Below, in pieces: positions 55,240 through 64,000 of a stretch of 64,000 bases of DNA; the first letter of the stretch is position 1, and each line of letters starts with the position of its first letter. The notes beneath the pieces were generated by a model. The model searched no databases. It was not told where the DNA came from and saw only the letters and a list, made by a program, of their open reading frames with translations. The translations under genes were made by a program, and so were the position numbers. Source of the DNA: Harmonia axyridis (taxonomy: Eukaryota > Arthropoda > Insecta > Coleoptera > Coccinellidae); the NCBI RefSeq assembly GCF_914767665.1, contig NC_059505.1, positions 33,353,506-33,417,505 on the forward strand, given 5' to 3'.

Positions 55240-55530
55240 ACAAAACATTACTTTTGTGATATTCATAAAAAATTCCCTTTGGCACTATACAGTGTGTTTC
55301 CAAATTGTATGTATGACTTTGTACAAGATATTCTACCCATTGAATAAATGATATTTAATATAGGTCAAATGCCTTGTATTGTTCAAATTCGGACAAGGAT
55401 TCCTATATAGAATATCATTTATTTAATGTGTAGAATATCTTGTACAAAGTCATACATACAATTTGGAAACACACTGTATAGTGCCAAAGGGACTATTTTA
55501 TGAATATCACAAAAGTAATCCTGTAGAAAT
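55240..55530. repeat. Inverted repeat with TA-flanked inner element
   Basis: The left arm 55250-55350 (TTTGTGATATTCATAAAAAA to GTACAAGATATTCTAC) is matched in reverse by 55427-55520. Within it, CAGTGTGTTTCCAAATTGTA and its inverse (ending TTTGGAAACACACTG) start and end next to TATA, which looks like a small TA-flanked MITE of about 190 bp with long arms. Confidence 0.78.
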
Positions 55531-56433
55531 TTGTACATACAATTTGGAAATGGGAAATGAAGTAATGAAACATCCATATAATAAATAATTATTCAATCTA
55601 ATATAAAAAAACAAACGTCACAAAAAAGTGAAATTATCTCTCATAAAATAATAAAATTAACAAACAGAGCCGGTCTTCATTTGACCACTTATAAAAAAAT
55701 ACTATATATATTTTAATTTATTGGTTTTTTGGTGATATATCTAGCTATATCACCAGCCACATGGCAGACACCAACGCACAAATAAAACTGAAAAAACGGG
55801 AAGCCTATTTATAGCTATTGTAGTTTTCGAAATATCGCTCGATCAGCCAGAAAACGGACCAAGTGAATACGTAATCTGTATTTTCTTGCAAAAATGCTTC
55901 TATTAGGATCACGTTCTGGTTTCACCGACGACCTCTCGGATTGCTCTGAATCGTTTGTTTTTGTTTATTACATCCAGATGAAGGAGAATAAATAAATATT
56001 CGTCGGACTCTTTGAGGGCTGGATATTTCAGTGCCACAGATGGATAATTGAAAATAATAATGTGCAAAGTATTACTATTACATTCACCAGAATAAACAGC
56101 CACATTGGGAACATAAAGTGACCCACTCAAAAAGGATTTGAAATATCATCCAATTCATGTTAACATTGTGTAGTTCTCAAAAAGACTTCGTTGCGAAGTC
56201 GCTCGATGGTAAACTTTTTAACTACTAATTTACCACTTTCTATGGGGATGGCATTGTGGTTATTTATTAATATCCTCAAATTATTATCACTGCATCTTCG
56301 AATTGTTGTTAACAAAGCAATGTCGCAAAATAAATATGTTTAGAACAAGTATGCGTAATCGCAATGAAGATATCTGTCAATGTGCAATTTGAGACTTCGC
56401 GAAACTGCCAAGTGATGTAACGTGTTTGCTGGG

Positions 56434-56785
56434 TTGATACCCTCTTCGATGTCGTTCAGTGCTTCCTCAAAAATTTCCTCAGAATAATATATTGGACAAG
56501 AAAGGTGAGAGATTACAACCCTGCCTGACTCCTTTCTGAAGTTCAACTTCCTCCAATATGTGCGATTCTATCTTGATATCTGCTTCCTGGCTCTAACCTT
56601 TTTTCAGCAGATATTCTATTAGTTTGTTGCACTTTATCGAATGCCTTTTCGTAATCAATGAAGCATGCATATCCTTCTGATCTCGACATATTGGCAGCAA
56701 AATATTGGGACAACCCAAGGGAATCACATGTGCCCAGTCTCCTGAGTTCTGAAACCAAACTTTCCCTTTTCCATATCTGCCTCAC
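56434..56785 (-). pseudogene. RTE-like RT fragment, 5' side of a split copy
   Basis: The minus strand reads ESLVSELRRLGTCD, then YACFIDYEKAFDKVQQTN (RT motif A with the first catalytic Asp), then after a frameshift LQKGVRQGCNLSPFLSNIYS (motif B) and EEIFEEALNDIEEGI. It stops at the terminal repeat at 56433. Together with 54262-54388 it spans RT motifs A to C. Confidence 0.82.
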
Positions 56786-56799
56786 ATTTTTTATGTAAA

Positions 56800-57723
56800 G
56801 GGTGTTGTTTTTTAGAGCTATAGAACATTAAATTGCAATAAAACAACGATGGATTATTCGATTGACATAATTTTATTTATCCGCAAGATAATCTTGTTGC
56901 ATTACATTTTGAATATGATTTCTGGCATATGACCGCCACGGTTGGCTCGGATGTAGTCCAATCTGGACGTCCAATTTTCGATGACTTTTTCCAACATTTG
57001 TGGCCATATATCGGCAATAACACGGCGAATGTTGTCTTCCAAATGGTCAAGGGTTTGTGGCTTATCCGCATAGACCAATGTCTTTACATAGCCCCACAGA
57101 AAGTAGTCTAGCGGTGTTAAATTACAAGATCTTGGAGGCCAATTCACAGGTCCAAAACGTGAAATTAGGCGGTCACCAAACGTGTCTTTCAATAAATCGA
57201 TTGTGGCACGAGTTGTGTGACATGTTGCGCCGTCTCGTTACAACCACAGCTTCTGGACATCATGGTTGTTCAATTCAGGAATGAAAAATTCAGTAATCAT
57301 GGCTCTATACCGATCACCATTGACTATAACGTTCTGGCCATCATCGTTTTTGAAGAAGTACTGACCAATGATTCCACCAGCCCATAAAGCGCACCAAACA
57401 GTCAGTTTTTCTGGATGTGACGGTGTTTCGACATACACTTGAGGATTAGCTTCACTTCAAATGCGGCAGTTTTGTTGTTGACATAGCCATTCAACCAGAA
57501 GTGCGCTTCATCGCTAATGGACGTAGTGCGCGAGACGTATTCCGCACAGAACCATTATTTTCGAAATAAAATTGCACTATTTGCAAGCATTGTTCAGGCG
57601 TGAGTCTATTCATGATGAATTGTCAAACCAAACTGAGAATAAATCACTTGACAGCTGTTAAATCGGTTTCCATCTTGAACAGTAATGCCAACTTAAAGTT
57701 ATATACCTCGAAAAAAAACACCC
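56800..57723 (-). mobile_element. DD41D (rosa-like) mariner, internally deleted copy 3
   Basis: The ends GGGTGTTGTTTTTTAGAGCT and (inverse of right) GGGTGTTTTTTTTCGAGGTA are inverted repeats. TA follows the right end. It is 924 bp long, with the same kind of internal deletion as copy 2. Confidence 0.9.
56902..57613 (-). pseudogene. DD41D transposase pseudogene, copy 3
   Basis: It starts MNRLTPEQCLQIVQFYFENN at 57613. The frame breaks at the deletion (RALRPLAMK, near 57520). The catalytic part reads YVETPSHPEKLTVWCALWAG, then FFKNDDGQNVIVNGDRYRAM. A stop plus Arg replaces the QQ before DGATCHTTRA. The third aspartate lies in CNLTPLDYFLWGYVKTLVY, and the tail is VIENWTSRLDYIRAN to MPEIIFKM, stop at 56902. 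Stops and the deletion make it inactive. Confidence 0.88.
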
Positions 57724-58807
57724 TATAGATATCCTCCAGTAGAATATTTTATATCAAACCTTGAATATTCTATTATTATATATCGAGGTGTTTCTATGAT
57801 TATAAAGTGTTCTAACAATAGGATACATTTCAGGGTTGTCACTAAAACCTAAAGGTGTAAACACGGCATACTTATGGAAGCAGTAGTCGAATCCTAATAT
57901 CATTCAAGTCCAAACTGAAATCCATGAGCTACGTTGAGTTGTAAGCCTTCGGATTTATCATAATAGGGCTATAAATTTCCAAAAACACTCGTTATTATGT
58001 TGTCGTCCCAGGAAAATACTCTTGTAATGGTCCCCAGTGAATAAAAATGCGACATAGCAGCAGAATCCTAAATACCCAATACTTATAATTCCGAAAAACG
58101 TTCGGACGGAATACAATAGTGCGGAGTCCAAAAAAAAACAAAAAAAAAAGAAACATATATCGAACCGAGCCGGGAAGAAAAACAAAACGAAAACCCGCAT
58201 TCTTGCGGTATTCGTTTGTTTCGGAGATCGACGTTCACTTTTTTACACTGTCGTCTGTTTTATATCAATCAAAACGGGATGCGCGTCCGTCTTTTGTTTT
58301 GTCGTCTCGGATCGTCCGATTTAACAAAGAAGAAATCATCCCAGCAGCTGGTTTGACGTTAATTATCTGGCTAATGGGCATATGTTAGATTTTTCCGACG
58401 TCTAGTGGCGCTCGTAATTTCAAAACGGCCCAAAAACTATACGGGGCAATTCATTTCTCGGTAAATATTTCACACTTCGGTTGTTTTCTTATTATTATCT
58501 CATATATCTTTCTTGCGATCGTCATCGGTTGACTATTATTGATTGACTAGTTCGTTTTAATTGGTTCTTTGAAGGGAATTTTGATTTTTCGTACTTGGTT
58601 TGTTGGCAAGTTATAGTCAAGATGATTTTTTTCTTCTGGCGGATTCCAAAGGTTTATTATGAAAAGTAATACATCAAAATTGACACGAAGTGTATATAGT
58701 TTGTCTTTTCACCTTTTTTCAGCCTATAGAATTGAAGCAGATAGATCAGTGCAATTCTTAATACAGATACAGAATTCGCCCTTTTCATCATCTCCCAATA
58801 TCAACTA
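57724..58807. other. No supported gene; GC-richer segment at 58080-58450
   Basis: The GC-richer part has no repeat partner and may be single-copy regulatory DNA. ORFs of 80 to 89 codons on both strands have no motif. Confidence 0.3.
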
Positions 58808-59182
58808 ACAGGCCAATTGAAAAGTCCCCGGTCTACCATAGTAAAACACATTTTTTTGGCAGAATTCAATTTAATTATTCAACATATAGTTGCCTTCGAG
58901 GGCGATACAGCGATTATAGCGATCTTTCAACTTTTTGATAACATTTTTGTAATACGATTTGTCTTTCGCTTCAAAATAGTCCTCAGTTTCGGCGATTACT
59001 TCTTCATTGGCGTTTAATTTCTTTCCAGCGAGCATTCTTTTGAGGTCTGAAACAGGAAAAAGTCGCTGGGGGCAGGATCCATCGAATACGGTGGATGCAG
59101 AAGCAATTCGAAGCCCAATTCATGCAATTTTGCCATTGTTTCCATTTATTTGTGACACGGCGCATTGTCTTGATGAAATTGA
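58808..59182 (-). mobile_element. Himar-type mariner, truncated copy E
   Basis: The left terminal repeat ACAGGCCAATTGAAAAGTCC follows TA at 58806-58807. Only the 3' third of the transposase remains (down from the block around HQDNAPCHK-type sequence, mixed frames). Homology to 5359-5720 ends near 59182 with no second terminal repeat. Confidence 0.82.
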
Positions 59183-59408
59183 TAAATTTTCTCACTATAA
59201 TATTTTTGGATTTGTATAGGTCTTCGCCGTCTTATTTTACTTTCAATTCTTCATGTTCTTCTATTCAATATCGAATATTCTCAACAATTTATAACAATAA
59301 ATCTCCTGTAACATATTTTTTTCTCCGCTTAAAATATGATATTTTCACTTTTAATATTTTGTTCGTATTTTCCACTTCATTTCTTTATCAGGTGTTGAAT
59401 TTTTGGTG
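59183..59408. other. Spacer including old mariner untranslated sequence
   Basis: 59325-59400 matches 25360-25410 (GATATTTTCACTTTTAATAT). Confidence 0.4.
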
Positions 59409-59850
59409 TATCACGTTTTCGTGAGGATTATTGAAACACTGATGGACAACAGACGAGAATTTCATTGTGGTACAGCACCTGGAAACATCCTTGAATACTC
59501 TACTAACTCAACTGATCATCACCTCGTAACTAACTCCACTGTCAACTCTCCTTCTCCCAGTTTTATGCCTAGGTTACAAACATAAAATCATATTGTACAC
59601 CGTGAATTTCTTCTTCCTTTTCTTATTCTCTAAGTTGTATGCCTGCGCAATGGTGCCTGCACACTAATTAGGGTAGGGGGAAAATATTCTCTATTGTATC
59701 TTTCTGAGAACCCTATGAATGAAGAAGTTGTATGCACAAATACCACGAAAGACCATTGTTACACTAATGCAGGTATATTTATATTGAGTATTGTGACGAC
59801 AATTTCGGCTAGACGCTGGCATTATATCTAATTGCTTTTTGTCGCCACAT
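59409..59850 (+). repeat. Dispersed repeat, about 0.4 kb, copy 2
   Basis: It matches 43101-43490. It sits between sequences that are close together at 25377-25460, so it inserted into that older sequence. Confidence 0.75.
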
Positions 59851-59935
59851 ATTTTTTATATCAGATGTAATTGATTATAAGTCACTGTTTTCGGTTATTT
59901 TATCGAAATTAGGATTTCTGAAATTCGGCTTAAAT

Positions 59936-60037
59936 ATTCTACTAAAAGTAGAAGCTTTTGCAACTAAAGCACTTTTGGGTTGCAGTGAAGCACGTTCTCG
60001 GCTGGCAATAGCAGAACTGATGGTAAAATTAGAACTA
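59936..60037 (+). pseudogene. DD41D-like transposase fragment left of Tc1
   Basis: TTCTACTAAAAGTAGAAGCT through GCAGAACTGATGGTAAAATT is N-terminal HTH coding sequence of the second DD41D-like family (compare 25455-25585). About 65 bases are repeated to the right of the Tc1 element at 61622-61687. Confidence 0.7.
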
Positions 60038-61619
60038 CACTGATCAACAATTGCTAGGGATCACTTATGAACTTCTCTTCATTTGTATTTTTTTCAAGTT
60101 ATCTCGTGAATATCTGTACATTATATGTTCTCTAAGGAAAAAGTAAGATGTTTTGAGTTGATTATATCAAAGTCTTCCTCACTTCATCGGCTCTTGTTCA
60201 CAAAATCGATTATTATCTGTAGGCTGTTACAGGTGGAGTGAAAAGCAATGTGGTATTTGTTATTAAATCTATTTTTTTCTCTCGTTCAAACACATAAGGT
60301 GACAATAATTGAAGAAATGAGAACAATATCAGCTTATCAGTCATGCCGAAAAGAAGTTTGGCTCCTGTGCAACTGGACCAAATCATACGGTGGATACAGG
60401 AAGGTTTGTCCCAGCGAGAAGTGTCCCGGCGGTTGAATGTTTCGCAAAGTGTCGTGAGTCGGGCTTGGAATAGTTTCATCCAAAACGACTCAGTAGCTTA
60501 TGTTCATGGGGGAGGTCGGCAGCGCAGTACAACAGCTCCCAAGATCGTCTTTTGTTCCTCAATGCTAGGAGAAATCCCTCTTACCCGGCGTCGGGGCTCA
60601 ATAGATCACTGAGAGTTGCAACAGGAGTTCTAATTTCGAACCAGACTGTAAGACGACGACTACATGTTCGTGGTTTGAGAGCACGTAGGAGGGTACAACA
60701 TCCCCGTTTGAATAGGGAACACCGGGTTCATCGACGGCAATGGGCTGAGGAGCACCGCAATTGGACACTTGAAGATTGGAGCCGATGTTTATTTACGGAT
60801 GAGTCTAGATTTCGTTTGGTCAACTCCGATGGACGTATTCTTGCTTGGAGGAAAGAGGTCGAAGGTATGCTGAACAGTTTATGGTACCCACAACAGCTTT
60901 TGGCGGAGGTTCTATATGTGTATGGGGAGGCATTTGTTTGAACCAACGCACAGAGTTGGTTGTTCTGCAGAACACCACCATGACCAGCCAGAGATATCAC
61001 GATATGATTATTGAACCCATAATTGTTCCGTTTGCGGCTGCCATGGGCGACAATTTCATTTTAATTGACGATAATGCCCGTCCACACCGTAGTCGTCTGG
61101 TTAATGAAGCGCTAGAAACTCATGCTATTGATAGGATGGACTAGCCAGCTCGCTCTCCAGACATGAATTGCATCGAACATGTCTGGTCTGAGATGTCTAG
61201 ACAATTGTCAACCTTAAAACAACCGATCAATAACCTGGAGGACCTTTCTAACGCTTTACGGGATATTTGGACGAATTTGCCCCAAAATTTAATAAATCGT
61301 TTGATCGAAAGTATGCCTCGTACGGTAGAATGTTTGAGACGAGCTCGTGGGGGACCAACTAGGTACTAGCTTAACCGAAACTTCAGCCTTCTTTTGGTTT
61401 CATCATAAAATTTTGATGTTATTAAAAACACAGAATTTTGAGTGTTCCTAATAAAGTCTTTTTTTCTCTCCAACTTTCCATTTTTTCATTCTTTTCTCAA
61501 GTGAACCATATTATCAACTGAAAATACTCTGATATCTGATTGAATTTATAATCTTGGAGCGAATATTTCAGAAATAAATTTAGAACAAGTAAGTGATCCC
61601 TATTAATTGTTGAGCAGTG
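60038..61619 (+). mobile_element. Tc1 element, 1,582 bp, nearly complete
   Basis: The ends CACTGATCAACAATTGCTAG and (inverse of right) CACTGCTCAACAATTAATAG start inverted repeats of about 30 bp continuing GGGATCACTTA. TA lies outside both ends (60036-60037, 61620-61621), the Tc1 target duplication. A transposase of normal length fills the middle. It is the best-preserved autonomous-type element in the window. Confidence 0.93.
60343..61369 (+). pseudogene. Tc1 transposase pseudogene (about 342 codons, few lesions)
   Basis: MPKRSLAPVQLDQIIRWIQE starts at 60343, followed by the paired HTH (GLSQREVSRRLNVSQSVVSR), RRLHVRGLRARRRVQHPRLN and the first aspartate in RCLFTDESRFRL. Later blocks are GGSICVWGGI, the second aspartate in ILIDDNARPHRSRLVNEALE, and the Glu in SPDMNCIEHVWSEMSRQL. 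I count 34 residues between the last two, the DD34E class of Tc1. The C-terminus ends RRARGGPTRY at 61369. Only two frameshifts (near 60545 and 60860) and one stop (TAG at 61142 replacing Trp in MDWPA) break it, so it lost function recently. Confidence 0.92.
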
Positions 61620-61621
61620 TA

Positions 61622-61860
61622 TTCTACTAAAAGTAAAAGCTTTTGCAACTAAAGCACTTTTGGGTTGCCGTGAAGCATCTTCTCGGCTACTACTATTTGG
61701 ACAAGTTAGTAATGTAAAGAATCGAAACCGTGTGCGTCGCTCAAGAAGAACTGAGAATATTGCTGTTGATGCTTGTAGTAGTGACGAAAACTCAGGTTCA
61801 TTCCCGGCGCAAAATTGACGACCTGTTCGGGGAACCACAGCTTGAAAAAACTTCATTCTC
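61622..61860 (+). pseudogene. DD41D-like transposase fragment right of Tc1
   Basis: It begins with a repeat of the left-flank sequence, then has a roughly 25-base deletion. It continues LGQVSNVKNRNRVRRSRRTE, NIAVDACSSDENSGS in one frame, the HTH linker of the second DD41D-like family, and ends near 61860. Confidence 0.72.
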
Positions 61861-62567
61861 TAATGTTCTTAAAGCCGAACGTGATATGGCATATAACGAT
61901 ACTCTCTGAGACGAGTATCATCCGATAATTTTCCGAAGGACATTATTTTAATTACTTCCTCTGGCATATCGCCATAATATACGAAATCAAAAACAACATG
62001 TCATTAGTTTGATAAATAATCCTTTCAAAAATCGTTCCAATTTCGTTTGATTACTTAATTGACGAACGAAATCCATGAATGAGCATCATTATTCTTAATT
62101 ACGTATTTAGAAAACTATTATTTCTAAACAATCTGGGGTCACGGAGTTGAAACAAATCATACGAATTCGAGACCCCGATTGCACATCAAATTATTGAATA
62201 ATATCTTTTCTGTTAAATATTTGTCCGAGATAATTTTGTGATTCGTAATTGTGCTGGAAGATTGCGCGGAATATAAAAATTGCGTATGGTTCATGTTCGA
62301 ATGTAATTAGCACCGGATGTAGAGACCTGACCCCATATTTCATTTAATTTTATCGGGATTTGTAATGTACCACGGCACGTAGCTACTTCACATGTTTACT
62401 ACGTACATACAAACGGTTTATTCATTGAGCACAAGAGTTTTACGGAAGCCAGGATATTCATACAAAATGTATCCTCCTCGAAGAACCAAATTTAGTTATC
62501 CTGATGATTAATAATATTTTTCGTTAGTTTATTACAAAGTATTTTCAGAAGAAAATTTCCCTTTGAC
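61861..62567. other. No supported gene; possibly single-copy
   Basis: 62060-62400 has no repeat partner and contains several ATTA-type words. No product can be named. Confidence 0.3.
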
Positions 62568-63054
62568 ACTATATTTAGTGGAAAAAGAAGTTCTTTATTG
62601 CACTAGTGCAATAAAGTTTTTATTGCACTCATCTGTCATTCTACTTCAACGTGCTGTCACCAATTGTTCATTCACTTTCAACAACGTGTTGTCCAACTCG
62701 GCCTAACGGCCTCGTCGGACAATTTCACGTCGAGTGCAATAAACAATCTTTGCACGAGTTGCATACAACATTTTTTCACGTTCATTCAAAAAGCAAAAAA
62801 TGATTTATTGGGGTGCGGCACTAGGTGTAGGAAAATGAAAAGCGCAACTTGAATACTTTATTATTAATATCGATTTGCATTGAAACAGGAACTAATACGT
62901 TACGAACAATTTAACTCAAACTTTATTTTTACCCTCAATGTTGAAAGTGAATGAACAATTGGTGACCTCACGTTGAAGTAGAATGACAGATGAGTGCAAT
63001 AAAAACTTTATTGCACTAGTGCAATAAAGAACTTCTTTTTCCACTAAATATAGT
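62568..63054. mobile_element. Foldback element, 487 bp, with arms of about 116 bp
   Basis: The left arm ACTATATTTAGTGGAAAAAG to CATTCACTTTCAACA (62568-62682) is matched in reverse by 62938-63054 with one or two indels. Each arm contains the 24-base perfect palindrome CTTTATTGCAC|TAGTGCAATAAAG-type sequence. The loop of about 255 bp has no gene. Confidence 0.88.
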
Positions 63055-63639
63055 TCAATAAAGTTTTGCTTTCTGCATGAATGTAGAAAAAAATTATTAT
63101 TAATAGCTAGGTAGTGCATTTTCGAATAAGATTCAATCACACCACCAACCCAAAAACCGCAAAAAACGGTAATAGGTTGAGGATGGGGAGTCCTTCAACA
63201 ACAATTCTTGTATTTTTCCAGCCCCAAATTTGAAAATTCTTATTTTGAACGTAGCCTCCTAGATTAAAGATCTTTTCTCTTACAACCATTGATAATTATG
63301 GGGTTTTCACTCAATATCTTCAAATAAAAATCTACATTGTAGAATAATAATATTTTCAATTCGCGAATGAAAAAAAAATGTTGGTACCTTTTCGTTTTAC
63401 GCGAAAGAATTGATGATATGTTCAATGTACCGGGTTTTTCACCATAATTTGACCCCCCCTTTAACTTTGTAACTAAAAGAGGTACAAAAAACTTTTTTCA
63501 ACAAAAGTTTCACAAAATCGACTAGTGTTTTCTAAAATGATTTCAAAAAATGAAATATATACAGAGTGGGCAACATATTGAATGCAACTTCATTTTTTCA
63601 AATGGAACACCCTGTATATTTTTCTATATTTGACTAGCT
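63055..63639. other. Unassigned sequence with a CACCCTGTAT motif
   Basis: AACACCCTGTATATTTTTCT at 63606 is the same type of end as other small repeats here. No gene. Confidence 0.35.
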
Positions 63640-64000
63640 CTTTTTCCCCTGATTTCGAATATATAACATATGTTTGGTCTATCCCTCTTATTCTGAGTAC
63701 CACAGAGTTTTAAAATTTTAAGAATCACCTAGGAAGCTCCAGTAATCAGTTTTCACGTGGTAGGCTGCGATAACTCAAAATGCCCCTTTGAGAGTTCCAA
63801 TTTATAGTGAAAAACGTATGTCATATATCGTTGCCAACGAGATAACTCAAAAAAGGGCATTTTGAGTTATCGCAGCCTTTCACTTGAAAACTGATTACTG
63901 GAGCATGCTAGGTGATTCTTAAAATTTGAAAACTCTGTGGTACTCAGAATAAGAGGGATAGACCAAACATATGTTATATATTCGAAATCAGGGGAAAAAG
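63640..64000. repeat. Inverted repeat running to the window edge
   Basis: The left arm 63640-63791 (CTTTTTCCCCTGATTTCGAA to TCAAAATGCCCCTTT) pairs with 63849-64000, about 95 percent by eye, around a loop of about 57 bases that itself contains a third copy of the GAGATAACTCAAAA word. The right arm is cut by the end of the window, so the true arm length is unknown. Confidence 0.9.

Larger units (their letters stand above)
54389..56433. mobile_element. 2,045-bp element with CCCAGCAAACAC ends, inserted in an RTE copy
   Basis: The 12-bp ends CCCAGCAAACAC (54389-54400) and GTGTTTGCTGGG (56422-56433) are perfect inverted repeats. The RTE frame before the insertion ends EEALNDIEEGI and resumes K.KGVILNN after it, as expected for an uninterrupted RT. 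Inside are a 130-codon ORF (54423-54815), a hairpin tandem repeat and a large inverted repeat. No target duplication is clear and no transposase is recognised. The interior could include later insertions. Confidence 0.6.

Noticed and set aside
1..64000. rRNA genes, riboswitches or bacterial operons
   Set aside because: No conserved rRNA core, ribosome-binding pattern or operon structure was seen on either strand.

Overview
The window looks like nuclear DNA of an insect. It is AT-rich and has no bacterial-style operons. It carries one eukaryotic elongator tRNA-Met gene with internal Pol III promoter boxes and a T-run terminator. Nearly everything else that can be recognised is transposable-element debris typical of insects: Mos1-type and Himar-type mariners, DD41D (rosa-like) mariners, Tc1 elements, hAT-like non-autonomous elements, and RTE-, R2/R4- and Jockey-like retrotransposons. 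The insect order cannot be told from the sequence. No complete host protein gene was found; at best there are one short secreted-protein-like exon (46.5 kb) and one unexplained terminal ORF (36.2 kb).

Layout. 0-7 kb: a Mos1-type mariner, a transposase C-terminal fossil, a 1.7-kb hAT-like element with a perfect 8-bp target duplication, and a Himar-type mariner containing a nested 283-bp hAT MITE. 7-13 kb: an unannotated stretch, a repeat of a 0.4-kb family, a second Mos1-type copy, a Tc1 remnant, a TIR element, a 0.6-kb direct duplication and a hairpin minisatellite. 13-19.7 kb: an RTE fragment, a third Mos1-type mariner split by a 405-bp hairpin element, a DD41D-like transposase fossil and a large palindromic array. 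21-28 kb: a deleted DD41D element, old CACCCTGTAT-type repeats, mariner fossils and an R2/R4-like retrotransposon with YMDD and PD...D motifs. 29-32.8 kb: a roughly 480-bp satellite built from a GGGATTC-ended element, interrupted by an RTE tail, followed by a fuller copy of that element holding the second 405-bp element. 33.7-36.4 kb: a 0.3-kb inverted repeat, a Jockey-like fragment and an unidentified ORF. 37-48 kb: more GGGATTC-ended copies, another DD41D copy, direct duplications and promoter-like GC-richer segments. 48.8-51 kb: two non-LTR 3' ends, one R2-like and interrupted. 52-57.7 kb: a hAT MITE, tRNA-Met, a TA-flanked MITE, an LTR/primer-binding-site remnant, an RTE copy split by a 2-kb element with CCCAGCAAACAC ends, and a third DD41D copy. 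58.8-64 kb: a truncated Himar-type mariner, an almost complete Tc1 element inside an older transposase fossil, a foldback element and an inverted repeat running off the right edge.

The transposase and reverse-transcriptase genes are nearly all broken by stops, frameshifts or internal deletions, so they do not form a working pathway. What connects them is nested insertion, which gives a relative order of events. The best leads for something undescribed are the 405-bp hairpin element with a TATT target, the GGGATTC-ended family that keeps a shared ORF of about 105 codons, and the 18.6-19.7 kb palindromic array.
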